This document shows, in pieces, positions 8,375-18,209 of a DNA stretch of 64,000 nt. The first letter of the stretch is position 1. Each line of letters begins with the position of its first letter. Where the stretch lies: assembly GCF_016792905.1 (NCBI RefSeq), contig NZ_JAEULP010000058.1, forward strand, positions 1 through 64,000. The letters are read 5' to 3'. The notes beneath the pieces were generated by a model that was not told where the DNA came from, did not search any database, and saw only the letters and a list, made by a program, of their open reading frames with translations. Position numbers and translations under genes: made by a program. This DNA comes from Tabrizicola sp. Lineage in GTDB: Bacteria > Pseudomonadota > Alphaproteobacteria > Rhodobacterales > Rhodobacteraceae.

Positions 8375-9223
8375 ATGCGCCCGCATGACAATCGCGCCTG
8401 GTTGCTGATCCTTCCGGCCCTTACGCTTCTGGGGCTTGTCGGCGCACTCCCGCTTCTTGCGGTGATCAACTATGGGTTCCATGACATCTTCACGCTGCAG
8501 GATGTCTACTGGGTCGGCCTGCAATGGTTCACCGACATCCTGCAGTCCGACCGCTTCCTCGCCTCGCTGGGACGAAGCCTCCTCTTTTCCACCCTTGCCC
8601 TGGCGATCCAGGTGCCCCTTGGGATCAGCGTGGCGCTCCTGCTTCTGAGCTATGGCAAGCGGGCGGTCTGGGGGCTGATGCTGGTGGCGCTGCCGCTGGT
8701 GGTGCCATGGAACATGATCCCGATGTTCTGGCTTGGGCTGATCGACGCGAAGACGGGCCTCCTCGGGCCGGGGCTGGCGGCAGTGGGGTTCGACTGGAAG
8801 TTCACCGGCTGGCACACCTGGACACTGATCCTGGCGGTCGACACCTGGCACTGGCTGGGGCTCGTGGTGGTCTTGGCCTATGCCGGACTATCGGCCATCC
8901 CGCCTGCCTACATGCAGGCCGCCGCGATCGACGGGGCTTCACGCTGGGCGGTGTTCCGCTTCATCCAGCTGCCGAAGATCGCGGGGGCACTGGCCATCGT
9001 CTTCCTCCTCCGCTTCGTCGACAGCTTCATGATCTACACCGAGGCTTTCGCGATCAACGCCGGGGGACCAAGCGACGCCACGCGCTTCCTGTCCCTGGAA
9101 CTGGGGGAAGAGATAAAGGGCTTTTCCTACGGTCAGGCCGCCGCGCGGGCGACGCTGTATTTCCTGATCGTGCTGGCCGTGGTCTGGGCCTTCGTCGCCG
9201 CCACCCGGGAGCGCGAGGCATGA
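8375..9223 (+). CDS. glpP: ABC transporter permease, GlpP-like (glycerol uptake type)
   Basis: A 282-residue inner-membrane permease with about six helices. It resembles GlpP of the GlpSTPQV glycerol ABC transporter: NRAWLLILPALTLLG at the start, WFTDILQSDRFLASLGRSLLFS, VDTWHWLGLVVVLAYAGLSAIP, then the EAA-like coupling loop AAAIDGASRWAVFRFIQLPKI and LLRFVDSFMIYTEAFAINAGGP. The ATG at 8375 matches the family N-terminus. The gene overlaps the next permease (ATGA). No ATPase (GlpS/GlpT) or binding protein (GlpV) lies alongside: the upstream neighbour is brnTA on the other strand. Substrate assignment is by family resemblance only. Confidence 0.75.
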   Translation: MRPHDNRAWLLILPALTLLGLVGALPLLAVINYGFHDIFTLQDVYWVGLQWFTDILQSDRFLASLGRSLLFSTLALAIQVPLGISVALLLLSYGKRAVWGLMLVALPLVVPWNMIPMFWLGLIDAKTGLLGPGLAAVGFDWKFTGWHTWTLILAVDTWHWLGLVVVLAYAGLSAIPPAYMQAAAIDGASRWAVFRFIQLPKIAGALAIVFLLRFVDSFMIYTEAFAINAGGPSDATRFLSLELGEEIKGFSYGQAAARATLYFLIVLAVVWAFVAATREREA

Positions 9224-9996
9224 GGCATCTGGGCGTCGTGGTGCTGGCCACCTTCATCCTTTTGCCGCTGGTGCAGGCGATCCTTCTGAGTTTCACCGCC
9301 ACGCTGCCGCAGGACGGCTCTGCCCAAGGCGCCATCGGGCTGATGAATTACCGCAGCGTGCTGGCGACGCCGGAGCTGCGCGCGGCGATGGTCAATTCCT
9401 TCATCTACGTCAGCCTGAACGTTGCCCTGTGCATTGCCCTGGGCCTGCCCACGGCCTATGCCCTGGCGCGCTATCGCTTCACCGGCGACCGGCATTTCCT
9501 CATGGCGATCCTGGTGTTCCGGGTGACGCCGCCGGTGGTGCTGTCGCTGCCGATCTTCATCCTCTTCAGCCAGTTCGGGCTGGTCAATTCGCCCGTCGGC
9601 ATCGCGCTGGTGCATTGCCTCTTCAACCTGCCGGTGGCGATCTGGATCCTGGAAAGCTTCATCCGCGCCGTCCCGCGAGAATTCGACGAGACGGCCTATC
9701 TGGACGGCCATTCCGGCCCGTCCTTCTTCTTCCGCCACCTGGTCCCGCAGATTGCCCCGGGGATCGGGGTCGCGGCCTTCTTCTGCTTCATCTTCAGCTG
9801 GGTCGAGGTGGTCTTCGCCCGCATCCTGACGGTGACGGGCGGCAAGCCGATCACCATGGCGATCCAGGCGATGTTCAGTTTTCGCACCGACGTCGGCATG
9901 GTGATGGCGATGACCTGCCTGTCGCTGGTGCCGGGGGTGGCGATGATCTGGTTCGTGCGGAACCACCTGGCGCGCGGCTTCACGCTGCGGGCCTGA
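9220..9996 (+). CDS. glpQ: ABC transporter permease, GlpQ-like (glycerol uptake type)
   Basis: The second permease of the pair, 258 residues. GlpQ-type features include NSFIYVSLNVALCIALGLPTAYALARYRFTGD, ALVHCLFNLPVAIWILESFIRAVPREFDETAYLDGHSGPSFF (the EAA loop), IGVAAFFCFIFSWVEVVFARILT, and the terminal IWFVRNHLARGF. The start ATG overlaps the GlpP-like stop (ATGA), so the pair is translationally coupled. It ends 4 bases from the converging LuxR-type gene. Without local ATPase and binding-protein genes, it either uses subunits encoded elsewhere or is a remnant of a larger operon. Confidence 0.75.
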   Translation: MRHLGVVVLATFILLPLVQAILLSFTATLPQDGSAQGAIGLMNYRSVLATPELRAAMVNSFIYVSLNVALCIALGLPTAYALARYRFTGDRHFLMAILVFRVTPPVVLSLPIFILFSQFGLVNSPVGIALVHCLFNLPVAIWILESFIRAVPREFDETAYLDGHSGPSFFFRHLVPQIAPGIGVAAFFCFIFSWVEVVFARILTVTGGKPITMAIQAMFSFRTDVGMVMAMTCLSLVPGVAMIWFVRNHLARGFTLRA

Positions 9997-10000
9997 GGCA

Positions 10001-10528
10001 TCAGGAGGCCTCGGCCACCTGGGTGGGGACGCCCTCGCCCAGCAGGTCTTCCACGAAGAAGGCGGCGAACTGGGCGCGCCCGGACACGCCCGCCTTGGAG
10101 TAGATCCGGGTCAGCTGCGCCCGGACCGTGCCCTGCGCAGCGCCGCGCAATTCGGCAATCTCCGCCACGTCGAGCCCCTTGAGTGCCAGAAATCCGACGT
10201 CGCGCTCGGCAGGGGTCAGTGCCCAGGACTGGAACTGGCGGTCGATCACGTCGGACAGGGCGCCGCGCGCCACGGCGAGCGCCTGGTCCTGCGCGCGCAG
10301 AAGCTCGATCGTGCGACGCAGCGCGAAGGCGCCGAACAGGATGCCGAGCACCAGCGTCCCGGTGACGAAGGCCTCGAAGATGAAATGCACCGAGCCGGGG
10401 TCCTCGCGCAGATCGCCGATGACGTCGCCGACGAAGAACACCGCAGCCAGCGTCTGGATCAGGAGGAAGATCGAAAGCGCCATCGTCTGGCGCCGCCCGG
10501 CGGACCGGATGTCAGGCGCACCCGTCAT
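10001..10528 (-). CDS. Membrane-anchored LuxR-type HTH regulator
   Basis: A 175-residue protein with two N-terminal hydrophobic segments (about residues 15-35 and 48-68), a short coiled stretch, and a C-terminal LuxR/GerE helix-turn-helix: WALTPAERDVGFLALKGLDVAEIAELRGAAQGTVRAQLTRIYSKAGVSGRAQFAAFF. It probably binds DNA while held at the inner membrane. Its ATG overlaps the stop of the cytochrome b gene (ATGA), so it is the last gene of a three-gene operon with PepSY and cytochrome b proteins. Targets and signal are not visible; a redox or envelope signal would fit the neighbours, by inference only. Confidence 0.75.
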   Translation of the reverse strand: MTGAPDIRSAGRRQTMALSIFLLIQTLAAVFFVGDVIGDLREDPGSVHFIFEAFVTGTLVLGILFGAFALRRTIELLRAQDQALAVARGALSDVIDRQFQSWALTPAERDVGFLALKGLDVAEIAELRGAAQGTVRAQLTRIYSKAGVSGRAQFAAFFVEDLLGEGVPTQVAEAS

Positions 10529-11181
10529 TTGCGCCTGTGGGCATCGCCCAGGATCATGGGCTTGACAAGGTTCCTCCGCATCGCCCGGCTTTCCAGTACC
10601 ACCCCGGCAACATGCAGCGCTGCCAGGAACAACAACAGGTTTGCGGCCACTTCATGCACCTCTTCAGCCGTGTGGCGAAGGCCCTTGTCCTCGTCGTCCG
10701 AAGATTCGCCGTCGCTTTTCACGATCAAAGCAGACCAGTCGCCGGATGCAACCGCTGCCTTCTCGGCGGCCACCCGCATCGGTGTCGCGCCGCCGGTCAG
10801 GATCAGGCCGGTGGCCGTCACCACGGCAAGCGCCGCCCAGAATACATAGACCATCAGCGCCCCTGCCGGATTGTGCGACGAGTAGTATCCCGGCTGCCCG
10901 GACAGGAGTTGCCGGAGGTGGCGGGCGGCTGCGACAGGGTTCGGCGGGAAGGCCGAGAACCGCGCCTCGGCCGGGCCAAGCACCCCCCAGACCAGCCGAA
11001 GCAGAAGCAGCGCCATGACCAGCCAGCCCAGCGAGACATGGGTCAGGCTGCCGCCCTTTGTCACCAGCGCATTGAGCAGGACCGCGACCGCGACCCCCCA
11101 ATGGGTCAGGCGCACGACGGGGTCCCAGAGGTCGGGAGGGGCGACGGGGGGCGCGATGCTGCGGGTCCGGGGGGAAGCCAT
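10525..11181 (-). CDS. Cytochrome b561-type (Ni/Fe-hydrogenase b-subunit-like) membrane protein
   Basis: This 218-residue protein is a four-helix di-heme cytochrome b of the b561/HupC type. Candidate heme ligands are the histidine in DPVVRLTHWGVAVAVLLNAL, the one in LTHVSLGWLVMAL, and those in HEVAANLLLFLAALHVAGVVLE. Such proteins shuttle electrons between the quinone pool and a periplasmic or soluble partner, often a small c-type cytochrome, but none is adjacent here. The ATG at 11181 lies one base after the PepSY stop, so coupling is likely. Between helices 3 and 4 there is an acidic loop (SDGESSDDEDKG) that is longer than usual. Confidence 0.82.
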   Translation of the reverse strand: MASPRTRSIAPPVAPPDLWDPVVRLTHWGVAVAVLLNALVTKGGSLTHVSLGWLVMALLLLRLVWGVLGPAEARFSAFPPNPVAAARHLRQLLSGQPGYYSSHNPAGALMVYVFWAALAVVTATGLILTGGATPMRVAAEKAAVASGDWSALIVKSDGESSDDEDKGLRHTAEEVHEVAANLLLFLAALHVAGVVLESRAMRRNLVKPMILGDAHRRK

Positions 11182-11182
11182 G

Positions 11183-11446
11183 TCAGTCTTCCGACTTGAT
11201 GTCAGCAACCTTGCCGGTCGCCGGGTCGATGTAGACTTCCATCGCCTTGCTGGTGGCGGTGTCGGTGCACTTGGCCTCGATCTTGCCGTCCTCGGCCTCG
11301 AACTCGTCCACCGGGCAACCGGCCTTTTCCAGCGCGGCCTTGGCGGTTTCCGGATCGGTGCCGATCATGTCGCCGACAACGGGCATCGCCATCGCGCCCA
11401 TCGGCAGCGAGATGAATGCGAGGATGGAGAGAAGCTTCAGTTTCAT
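11183..11446 (-). CDS. Small exported PepSY-domain protein
   Basis: An 87-residue protein with a signal peptide (MKLKLLSILAFISLPMGAMA) and one PepSY-type domain (TDPETAKAALEKAGCPVDEFEAEDGKIEAKCTDTATSKAMEVYIDPATGKV). Two cysteines could form a disulfide in the periplasm. PepSY domains are commonly found next to cytochrome b561 proteins in proteobacteria, where they may modulate a periplasmic partner. It is the first gene of the operon with the cytochrome b and the LuxR-HTH protein. The start was placed at 11446 because a longer reading hides the signal peptide behind basic residues. Confidence 0.8.
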   Translation of the reverse strand: MKLKLLSILAFISLPMGAMAMPVVGDMIGTDPETAKAALEKAGCPVDEFEAEDGKIEAKCTDTATSKAMEVYIDPATGKVADIKSED

Positions 11447-11669
11447 GGTCTTGCCTTTCGCTTGGGCCTGCCGCTTTCGGGCTGGCCGGGCCGGGGCACG
11501 GCGCCCCGGATGCCGTTGCACTTCCCGGCTTTTCCGGGCGGGCGCCATCCCGGCGACGCTTACCGCCCCCCGCCTAAGCGCATGCTGACAGCGGCCTTTC
11601 GCCCGTCGCGCCCCTTGCGCGGGTGCGCGGGTCCGGGCGATATGGGGGTCAAAGGGAAGGAACCTGCTG

Positions 11670-12821
11670 ATGGCGCTGCCGACTTCACACCAGCTTCGCT
11701 ACTGGGGCATCGCGGCGGCGGTGTTCTTCCTGGCGATCTGGTTCCTGGGCGACGTGCTGCTGCCCTTCATCGTCGGCGGGGCGATCGCCTATTTCCTCGA
11801 TCCCGTCGCCGACCGGCTGGAGCGGGCGGGCCTGAACCGCGCCGCGGCGACTGCGGTCATCTCGCTGGTCGCGCTCCTGCTGTTCGTGCTGCTGGTGCTG
11901 GCGGTGATCCCGACCCTGGTCGACCAGTTGACCGCGCTGGTCAATGCCGCGCCCGACATCGCCCGGAAATTGCAGAATTTCCTGCTGGAGCGTTTCCCGG
12001 ACCTGGCCGATTCGACCTCGACCATCCGGCAGACCCTGACCCGGATCGGCCAGGCGATCCAGGAACGCGGCGCGGACCTGGCCGAGGGTGTGCTGACCTC
12101 GGCCCTGGGGGTGATCTCCATCGTCCTCTTCATCGTCGTGGTGCCGGTCGTGGCCTTCTACCTGCTCCTCGACTGGGACGACATGGTGGCGCGGGTCGAC
12201 AGCATGCTTCCCCTGGACCATGCCCCCACGATCCGCCGCCTTGCGCGCGAGATCGACGCGGTGCTGGCGGGCTTCGTGCGGGGGCAGGTCTCGGTCTGCC
12301 TGGTGCTTGGCACCTACTATGCCGTGGCGCTGATGCTTGCGGGGCTGCAATTCGGCCTGATTGTCGGCGCGATTGCCGGGACGATCACCTTCATCCCCTA
12401 TGTCGGCGCGCTGGTCGGTGGCGCGCTGGCCATAGGTCTTGCGCTGTTCCAGTTCTGGGGCGACTGGTTCCAGATCGGCATTGTCGCCGCGATCTTCGCG
12501 GTCGGGCAGTTCATGGAAGGCAACATCCTGACCCCGCGCCTGGTGGGCAAGTCGGTCGGTCTGCATCCGGTCTGGCTTCTGTTCGCGCTTTCGGCCTTCG
12601 GCACGGTCTTCGGATTCGTCGGCATGCTGATTGCGGTGCCGGTCGCGGCGTCCATCGGTGTGCTGACGCGCTTCGCAATGGAACGCTACCGGGCAAGCCT
12701 GCTGTATCAGGGCAAGGCGGGCCTGCCCACGCCGACGCCAAGCTTCACCACCGCACCCGAGGCGCCGAAGTCCAGGCGCAGCCGCAAGCCCGCGTCCGGC
12801 AGAGCGGATCCGGGCGCGTGA
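11670..12821 (+). CDS. AI-2E/PerM-family transporter
   Basis: A 383-residue polytopic membrane protein of the PerM/AI-2E family (putative permeases or exporters; some members export AI-2 or Na+/H+). Visible parts are the N-terminal helices with FLGDVLLPFIVGGAIAYFLDPVADRLER, the amphipathic middle (PDIARKLQNFLLERFPDLADS), and the conserved GLQFGLIVGAIAGTITFIPYVGALVGG and FMEGNILTPRLVGKSVGLHPVWLLFALSAFGTVFGFVGMLIAVPVAA. A GGAAGGA ribosome-binding site precedes the ATG. The last codons overlap the next start (GTGA). The arrangement PerM-HdaA-Ppk is familiar in Rhodobacteraceae. Confidence 0.87.
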   Translation: MALPTSHQLRYWGIAAAVFFLAIWFLGDVLLPFIVGGAIAYFLDPVADRLERAGLNRAAATAVISLVALLLFVLLVLAVIPTLVDQLTALVNAAPDIARKLQNFLLERFPDLADSTSTIRQTLTRIGQAIQERGADLAEGVLTSALGVISIVLFIVVVPVVAFYLLLDWDDMVARVDSMLPLDHAPTIRRLAREIDAVLAGFVRGQVSVCLVLGTYYAVALMLAGLQFGLIVGAIAGTITFIPYVGALVGGALAIGLALFQFWGDWFQIGIVAAIFAVGQFMEGNILTPRLVGKSVGLHPVWLLFALSAFGTVFGFVGMLIAVPVAASIGVLTRFAMERYRASLLYQGKAGLPTPTPSFTTAPEAPKSRRSRKPASGRADPGA

Positions 12822-13474
12822 GCCGCCAGCTGGCCTTTGACCTGCCCAGCGCGGAAGCGATGACGCGGGAGCATTTCTTCGTCGCGCCCTCGAACGCGCT
12901 GGCCTTGCAGGCGGTGGAGGACTGGCGAAACTGGCCGGGGCGCAAATTGCTGGTCGTCGGGCCGGACGGGGCGGGGAAAACCCATCTCGCGCATGTCTGG
13001 GCCGCGCTGGCCGATGCGGTGATCCTGTCCGCCGAGGCGTTGGCCGCCGCCGACATCGCCTCGCTTTCCGGCCGGGCCGTGGTGGTCGAGGATGCCGACC
13101 GGATCGGGGCCGCCGAGGCACAGCTTTTCCACCTGCACAATCTGGTCACGACCACCGGCGCGCTCCTCCTGACCGCCCGTACACCGCCACGCGACTGGGG
13201 TCTGCACTTGCCCGACCTGGTCAGCCGGATGCAGGCCACGCCGATCGCGCATCTCGACGCGCCCGACGACGCGCTCCTTTCTGCCGTGCTGGTCAAGCTT
13301 TTCGCCGACCGGCAGGTGGCGGTGCCCGCGAATCTGATCCCCTATCTGGTCAGCCGGATGCCGCGCAGCATCGGTGCCGCCCGCGCGCTGGTCGCTGCGC
13401 TCGATGCCCGCGCGCTGGCACTGGGACGCCCGATCACCCGGGCTCTGGCGGGCGAGATTCTGGGGGAGGACTGA
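12818..13474 (+). CDS. hdaA: DnaA-related replication regulator HdaA
   Basis: A 218-residue protein related to the AAA+ domain of DnaA. Hda-type proteins, with the DNA clamp, promote hydrolysis of DnaA-ATP after initiation. The N-terminus SRQLAFDLP resembles the clamp-binding motif of Hda. The Walker A reads VVGPDGAGKTHLAH near residue 45 and Walker B-like residues are VVVEDADRIG. The GTG start overlaps the PerM stop (GTGA), which also fixes the start. Downstream lies ppk after an 89-bp gap. No DNA-binding domain IV of DnaA is present, as expected for Hda. Confidence 0.85.
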   Translation: MSRQLAFDLPSAEAMTREHFFVAPSNALALQAVEDWRNWPGRKLLVVGPDGAGKTHLAHVWAALADAVILSAEALAAADIASLSGRAVVVEDADRIGAAEAQLFHLHNLVTTTGALLLTARTPPRDWGLHLPDLVSRMQATPIAHLDAPDDALLSAVLVKLFADRQVAVPANLIPYLVSRMPRSIGAARALVAALDARALALGRPITRALAGEILGED

Positions 13475-13563
13475 CCCCGACCCCCGGGCCTCACTGGACA
13501 GTCTGCGGCCAAGCTGCCTAACTGTCGCAATAGTTTCACAGACTGCACGACATAAGCGCGCCC

Positions 13564-15771
13564 ATGACTCAGGCCGATTTCCTCCGCTCCCCCTTCCCCG
13601 CCCCCGTCGAGCTGCCCTTCGCGGAGACCGCCGGGCCGGGCCGCTTCTTCAATCGCGAACTTTCGTGGCTCGCCTTCAACTGGCGTGTCCTGGAGGAAGC
13701 CGCGAACCCCGCCGTTCCGCTTCTGGAACGGCTGCGCTTCCTGTCGATCTCGGCCACCAACCTGGACGAATTCTACACCGTCCGCGTGGCGGGCCTGCGG
13801 GCGCTGGTCAGGAACGGCAATGCGACGCTGTCGGAGGATGGCCGCAGCCCGGCGGAGCAGTTGCAACTGATCAACGCCGAAGCACGGCGGCTGATGCAGA
13901 CCCAGCAGACCACCTTCAACCGCCTGCGGAAAGAGATGGAGGCCGAGGGTATCACCCTTGTCGCCCGCCCGAAACTGACGGCGCGCGACCTGAAGTTCCT
14001 GGAAGGCCACTTCCTGACCAATGTCTTTCCGGTGCTGTCGCCGCTTGCCATCGACCCGGCCCACCCATTCCCGTTCATCCCGAACACCGGCTTCTCGCTG
14101 GCGTTGGAACTGGAGCGCACCGTTGACCGCCGCCAGTTGAAGGCGCTCCTGCCGATCCCGCAGCAGATCGCCCGCTTCGTGCCCCTGCCGGGGAAAGAGG
14201 GCGAGCATCGCTTCCTGCCGCTGGAGGAGCTTCTCCTGCTGCACCTCAACATGCTCTTCCCCGGCTATGCCGACCGCGGCCATTGCACCTTCCGCGTGCT
14301 GCGCGACAGCGACCTTGAAGTCGAGGACGAGGCGGAAGACCTGGTCCGGGAATTCGAGACCGCCTTGAAGCGCCGCCGCCGGGGCGAGGTGATCCGGCTG
14401 AAGCTGTCCGCAGGTGCCCCGGAATCCTTGCGTGCGCTGATCATGGAGGAGCTTGCCGTCACCGAGGACGAGGTGGTGGAGGTCAAGGGTCTTCTGGGCG
14501 TGGCCGACCTGAAGGAACTGATCCTCGCCTCGCGCAAGGATCTGATGTGGCCGCCCTTCACCCCCCGCGTGCCGGAACGGGTGCAGGACCACGAGGGCGA
14601 CATGTTCGCCGCGATCCGGCAGAAGGACATGCTGCTGCATCACCCCTATGAGACCTTCGACATGGTGATCCGCTTCCTGCAACAGGCGGCAACCGATCCG
14701 AACGTGCTGGCGATCAAGCAGACCCTCTACCGGACCTCATGGGACAGCCCGGTCGTCACCGCACTCTGCGAGGCGGCGGAGGCTGGGAAATCGGTGACGG
14801 CGCTGGTGGAACTGAAGGCCCGCTTCGACGAGGCGGCGAACATCCGGCAAAGCCGCCGCCTGGAACGCGCGGGCGCTCATGTCGTCTACGGCTTCGTCAA
14901 CTACAAGACCCATGCCAAGATCAGCACGGTCGTCCGCCGCGAGGGCGACCACCTTGTCACCTACACCCATTACGGCACCGGCAACTACCACCCGATCACC
15001 GCGCGCATCTATACCGACCTGTCGTTCTTCACCTGCGATCCGGCGCTGGGGCGCGATGCAACCAAGGTCTTCAACTACCTCTCCGGCTATGTGCAGCCCG
15101 AGGGGCTGGAAAACCTAGCGATCAGTCCGATCACCCTGAAGCCGCGCCTTCTGGCGATGATCGCGGCCGAGGCGGAACATGCCCGCGCGGGCCGTCCGGC
15201 GGAAATCTGGGCCAAGATGAACTCGATCATCGAGCCCGACGTGATCGACGCGCTATACGCGGCCAGCCAGGCGGGGGTGAAGATCAGCCTTGTCGTGCGC
15301 GGCATCTGCGGGCTCCGCCCAGGGGTGAAGGGCCTCAGCGAGAACATCCGGGTCAAGTCCATCGTCGGGCGGTTCCTCGAACATTCCCGCATCGTCTGCT
15401 TCGGCAACGGCCACGGCCTGCCGACCAAGAAGGCGCGAGTGTTCTTCTCCAGCGCAGACTGGATGGGGCGGAACCTGACGCGCCGGGTCGAAACTCTGGT
15501 CGAGGCGCTGAACCCCACCGTCAGAAACCAGATCCTCAGCCAGATCATGGCGGCGAACCTTGCCGATGAGGCGCAAAGCTGGGTGCTGGCGCCGGACGGC
15601 AGCTACTCCCGCGATCTGGGGCCCGAGGGGGCGCAACTGTTCAGTTGCCACCAGTTCTTCATGCAGAATCCGTCGCTGTCGGGGCGGGGAACGGCCGCGA
15701 AGGACGCACCCCGGCTGATCCCGGTCAAGGACGATGACGCCGTCGGGGCGACCGCAGCGCGCCAGGGCTGA
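13564..15771 (+). CDS. ppk: Polyphosphate kinase 1
   Basis: PPK1 reversibly polymerises the gamma-phosphate of ATP into polyphosphate. The 735 residues have the full family layout: N-terminal domain ([19 protein letters not shown]), head domain, and two PLD-like catalytic domains. The phosphorylated histidine corresponds to His450 in [12 protein letters not shown], followed by [24 protein letters not shown]. The second catalytic domain includes [32 protein letters not shown]. The matching exopolyphosphatase (ppx) is about 5 kb downstream at 20562, not adjacent. The 89-bp upstream gap should contain the promoter. Confidence 0.96.
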   Translation: MTQADFLRSPFPAPVELPFAETAGPGRFFNRELSWLAFNWRVLEEAANPAVPLLERLRFLSISATNLDEFYTVRVAGLRALVRNGNATLSEDGRSPAEQLQLINAEARRLMQTQQTTFNRLRKEMEAEGITLVARPKLTARDLKFLEGHFLTNVFPVLSPLAIDPAHPFPFIPNTGFSLALELERTVDRRQLKALLPIPQQIARFVPLPGKEGEHRFLPLEELLLLHLNMLFPGYADRGHCTFRVLRDSDLEVEDEAEDLVREFETALKRRRRGEVIRLKLSAGAPESLRALIMEELAVTEDEVVEVKGLLGVADLKELILASRKDLMWPPFTPRVPERVQDHEGDMFAAIRQKDMLLHHPYETFDMVIRFLQQAATDPNVLAIKQTLYRTSWDSPVVTALCEAAEAGKSVTALVELKARFDEAANIRQSRRLERAGAHVVYGFVNYKTHAKISTVVRREGDHLVTYTHYGTGNYHPITARIYTDLSFFTCDPALGRDATKVFNYLSGYVQPEGLENLAISPITLKPRLLAMIAAEAEHARAGRPAEIWAKMNSIIEPDVIDALYAASQAGVKISLVVRGICGLRPGVKGLSENIRVKSIVGRFLEHSRIVCFGNGHGLPTKKARVFFSSADWMGRNLTRRVETLVEALNPTVRNQILSQIMAANLADEAQSWVLAPDGSYSRDLGPEGAQLFSCHQFFMQNPSLSGRGTAAKDAPRLIPVKDDDAVGATAARQG

Positions 15772-15851
15772 CACCCGGGGCCAGGGCGAAGTTTTCCAAC
15801 AGATTCGGTAGGGCTGCGTCCGGGTCGGCCGACACCCCGGCAGGGTTCGCC

Positions 15852-18149
15852 CTATCGTCCGAACTTGCCTTTCAGCGCATCGGCGAAGGCATTCCCGCCG
15901 GATTGCGGCCCCGACTGCATCGGCCCCCTGACCGGCTTCGACGGCGCCGCGCCCCGCTCCCGTGCCTGATCCTTCGCCGAAGCCCCACCGTCCGACTTCA
16001 TCGTGAGCCCGATCCGCTTGCGGGGCACGTCCACCTCCACCACGCGGACCTTGACCACGTCGCCCGCCTTCACCACGGCATGGGGGTCCTTCACGAAGCT
16101 GTCGGACAGCTGGCTGACATGCACCAGCCCATCCTGATGCACGCCGATGTCGACAAAGGCCCCGAAGGCAGCGACGTTCGTGACCGTGCCCTCCAGCACC
16201 ATGCCGGGCTTCAGGTCGGTGATCTCCTCCACGCCTTCCGCGAAGGTCGCCGTCTTGAACGAAGGCCGCGGGTCGCGCCCCGGCTTTTCCAGCTCCGCCA
16301 GGATGTCCTTCACCGTGGGCAACCCGAAGCGGTCATCGACGAAACGCGCCGGGTTCAGCATCTTCAACACTGCCCCGTCGCCCATCAGCGCGCGGATGTC
16401 CCGCCCGCAGGCCGCGACGATCTTCCGCGCCACGTCATAGGCTTCCGGGTGGACGGAGGAGGCATCCAGCGGCTCCTTCCCGCCCGAAATCCGCAGGAAC
16501 CCCGCCGCCTGCTCAAAGGCCTTCGGCCCCAGCCGCGCGACCTTGAGCAGATCCTTCCGCGTCCCGAACGGCCCGTTCTGATCCCGGTGTGCGACGATGG
16601 CTTCGGCCAGCCCCGGCCCCACGCCCGACACCCGCGCCAGCAAGGGCGCCGAGGCGGTGTTCAGGTCCACCCCGACCCCGTTCACCGCATCTTCCACCAC
16701 CGCGTCCAGCGACTTCGCGAGGCGATGCTGGTCCACGTCATGCTGGTACTGGCCGACGCCGATCGCCTTCGGCTCGATCTTCACCAGTTCCGCCAGCGGG
16801 TCCTGCAAGCGCCGGGCAATGCTGACCGCCCCCCGCAAGGACACGTCCAGCCCCGGAAACTCCCGTGCCGCCAGTTCGCTGGCAGAATAGACCGATGCCC
16901 CGGCTTCCGAGACCACCACCTTCACCGGCTTCTCCGGCCCGGGCAGCAGCGCCAGTAGGTCGCCGACCAGCTTCTCGGTCTCGCGGCTGGCCGTGCCGTT
17001 GCCGATGGCGATCAGCTTCACGCCATGCTGCCCGATCGCCTTGGCAATCGCCACCTGCGCGCCGCGCAGGTCGTTCTTCGGCTGGAACGGATAGACCGTG
17101 TCCGTCGCCACCAGCTTGCCCGTCGCATCCACAACCGCCACCTTCACGCCGGTGCGGATGCCGGGGTCCAGCCCCATCGTCGCCTTGCCCCCCGCCGGAG
17201 CCGCCAGCAGCAAATCCTTCAGGTTCCGCGCAAAGACCCGGATCGCCTCGGCCTCCGCCGCCTCGCGCAACTCGGCCATCAGGTCCAGCGTCAGCGAGGT
17301 CTTCAGCTTCACCCGCCAGGCCCAGGCCGCCGCCTCGCGCAGCCATTTGTCCCCCGCGCCCTGACCGCCAGCCCCCACCGCCGCGCCACAGGCGCGCTCC
17401 GCCGGGCTTTCCCCGCGCGGGGCCTCGGCATCAACTTCAAGGTCCAGCGTCAGGACTTCCTCATTCCGCCCCCGGAACATCGCCAGTGCCCGGTGCGAGG
17501 GCACCCGCGAAAACTCCTCGGTATGCGCGAAATAATCCGAGAACTTCGCCCCCGCCGCCTCTTTCCCCGCGACCACCTTCGCCGCCAGCTTTCCCGCCTT
17601 GCGCATGTGGTCGCGCAGCCGTCCCAGCAGCGCGGCATCCTCGCTCAACCCTTCCGCCACGATGTCCCGCGCCCCCTCCAGCGCGGCCTTCGCATCGGGG
17701 AACCCTTCCGACAGGAACCCGCCCGCCAGCGCCACCGGCTCCGCCGCCCGATCTGCAAGGATCGCCTCCACCAGCCCCTGCAACCCCGCCTCGCGCGCGA
17801 TCATCGCCTTGGTCCGGCGCTTGGGCTTGTAGGGCAGATAGATGTCCTCCAGCTCCGCCTTCGTCACCGCCCCGGCGATGGACTTGGCCAGCGCATCGGT
17901 CATCTTGCCCTGCTCGGTGATCGAGCCGACAATCGCCCCCCGCCGCGTCTCCAGCTCGCGCAGGTAGCCCAAGCGCTCCTCCAGCTTGCGCAGCTGCGTG
18001 TCGTCCAGCCCCCCCGTCACTTCCTTGCGATAGCGCGCGATGAAGGGCACCGTCGCGCCGCCGTCGAGCAACTCCACCGCGGAAGTCACCTGCGCAGGCG
18101 TCGCCCCGATTTCCGTGGCGATCAGGCGGGGGATCTGGGTCAGGCTCAT
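15852..18149 (-). CDS. tex: Tex-family S1 RNA-binding protein
   Basis: Tex is a conserved transcription-associated protein that binds single-stranded nucleic acid. The 765-residue protein shows the domains in order: N-terminal helical region ([27 protein letters not shown]), a YqgF/RNase H-like domain near residues 325-450 ([18 protein letters not shown]), helix-hairpin-helix repeats near 490-560 ([31 protein letters not shown]), and a C-terminal S1 domain ([29 protein letters not shown]). The C-terminal tail is charged and low-complexity. The ATG at 18149 with upstream GAGGA is preferred over one five codons earlier. It converges with ppk. Confidence 0.95.
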   Translation of the reverse strand: MSLTQIPRLIATEIGATPAQVTSAVELLDGGATVPFIARYRKEVTGGLDDTQLRKLEERLGYLRELETRRGAIVGSITEQGKMTDALAKSIAGAVTKAELEDIYLPYKPKRRTKAMIAREAGLQGLVEAILADRAAEPVALAGGFLSEGFPDAKAALEGARDIVAEGLSEDAALLGRLRDHMRKAGKLAAKVVAGKEAAGAKFSDYFAHTEEFSRVPSHRALAMFRGRNEEVLTLDLEVDAEAPRGESPAERACGAAVGAGGQGAGDKWLREAAAWAWRVKLKTSLTLDLMAELREAAEAEAIRVFARNLKDLLLAAPAGGKATMGLDPGIRTGVKVAVVDATGKLVATDTVYPFQPKNDLRGAQVAIAKAIGQHGVKLIAIGNGTASRETEKLVGDLLALLPGPEKPVKVVVSEAGASVYSASELAAREFPGLDVSLRGAVSIARRLQDPLAELVKIEPKAIGVGQYQHDVDQHRLAKSLDAVVEDAVNGVGVDLNTASAPLLARVSGVGPGLAEAIVAHRDQNGPFGTRKDLLKVARLGPKAFEQAAGFLRISGGKEPLDASSVHPEAYDVARKIVAACGRDIRALMGDGAVLKMLNPARFVDDRFGLPTVKDILAELEKPGRDPRPSFKTATFAEGVEEITDLKPGMVLEGTVTNVAAFGAFVDIGVHQDGLVHVSQLSDSFVKDPHAVVKAGDVVKVRVVEVDVPRKRIGLTMKSDGGASAKDQARERGAAPSKPVRGPMQSGPQSGGNAFADALKGKFGR

Positions 18150-18209
18150 GCGAATCCTCGTCACTCGGGGCGGGCACCTTAGCCCCGGCCCGGACGGGGG
18201 TGAAGCCCG

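Noticed and set aside
13522..13539. Possible Pho box (CTGTCGC-AATA-GTTTCAC) upstream of ppk
   Set aside because: The first half matches 5 of 7 and the second only 4 of 7 positions of CTGTCAT, too weak to claim although the location is attractive.
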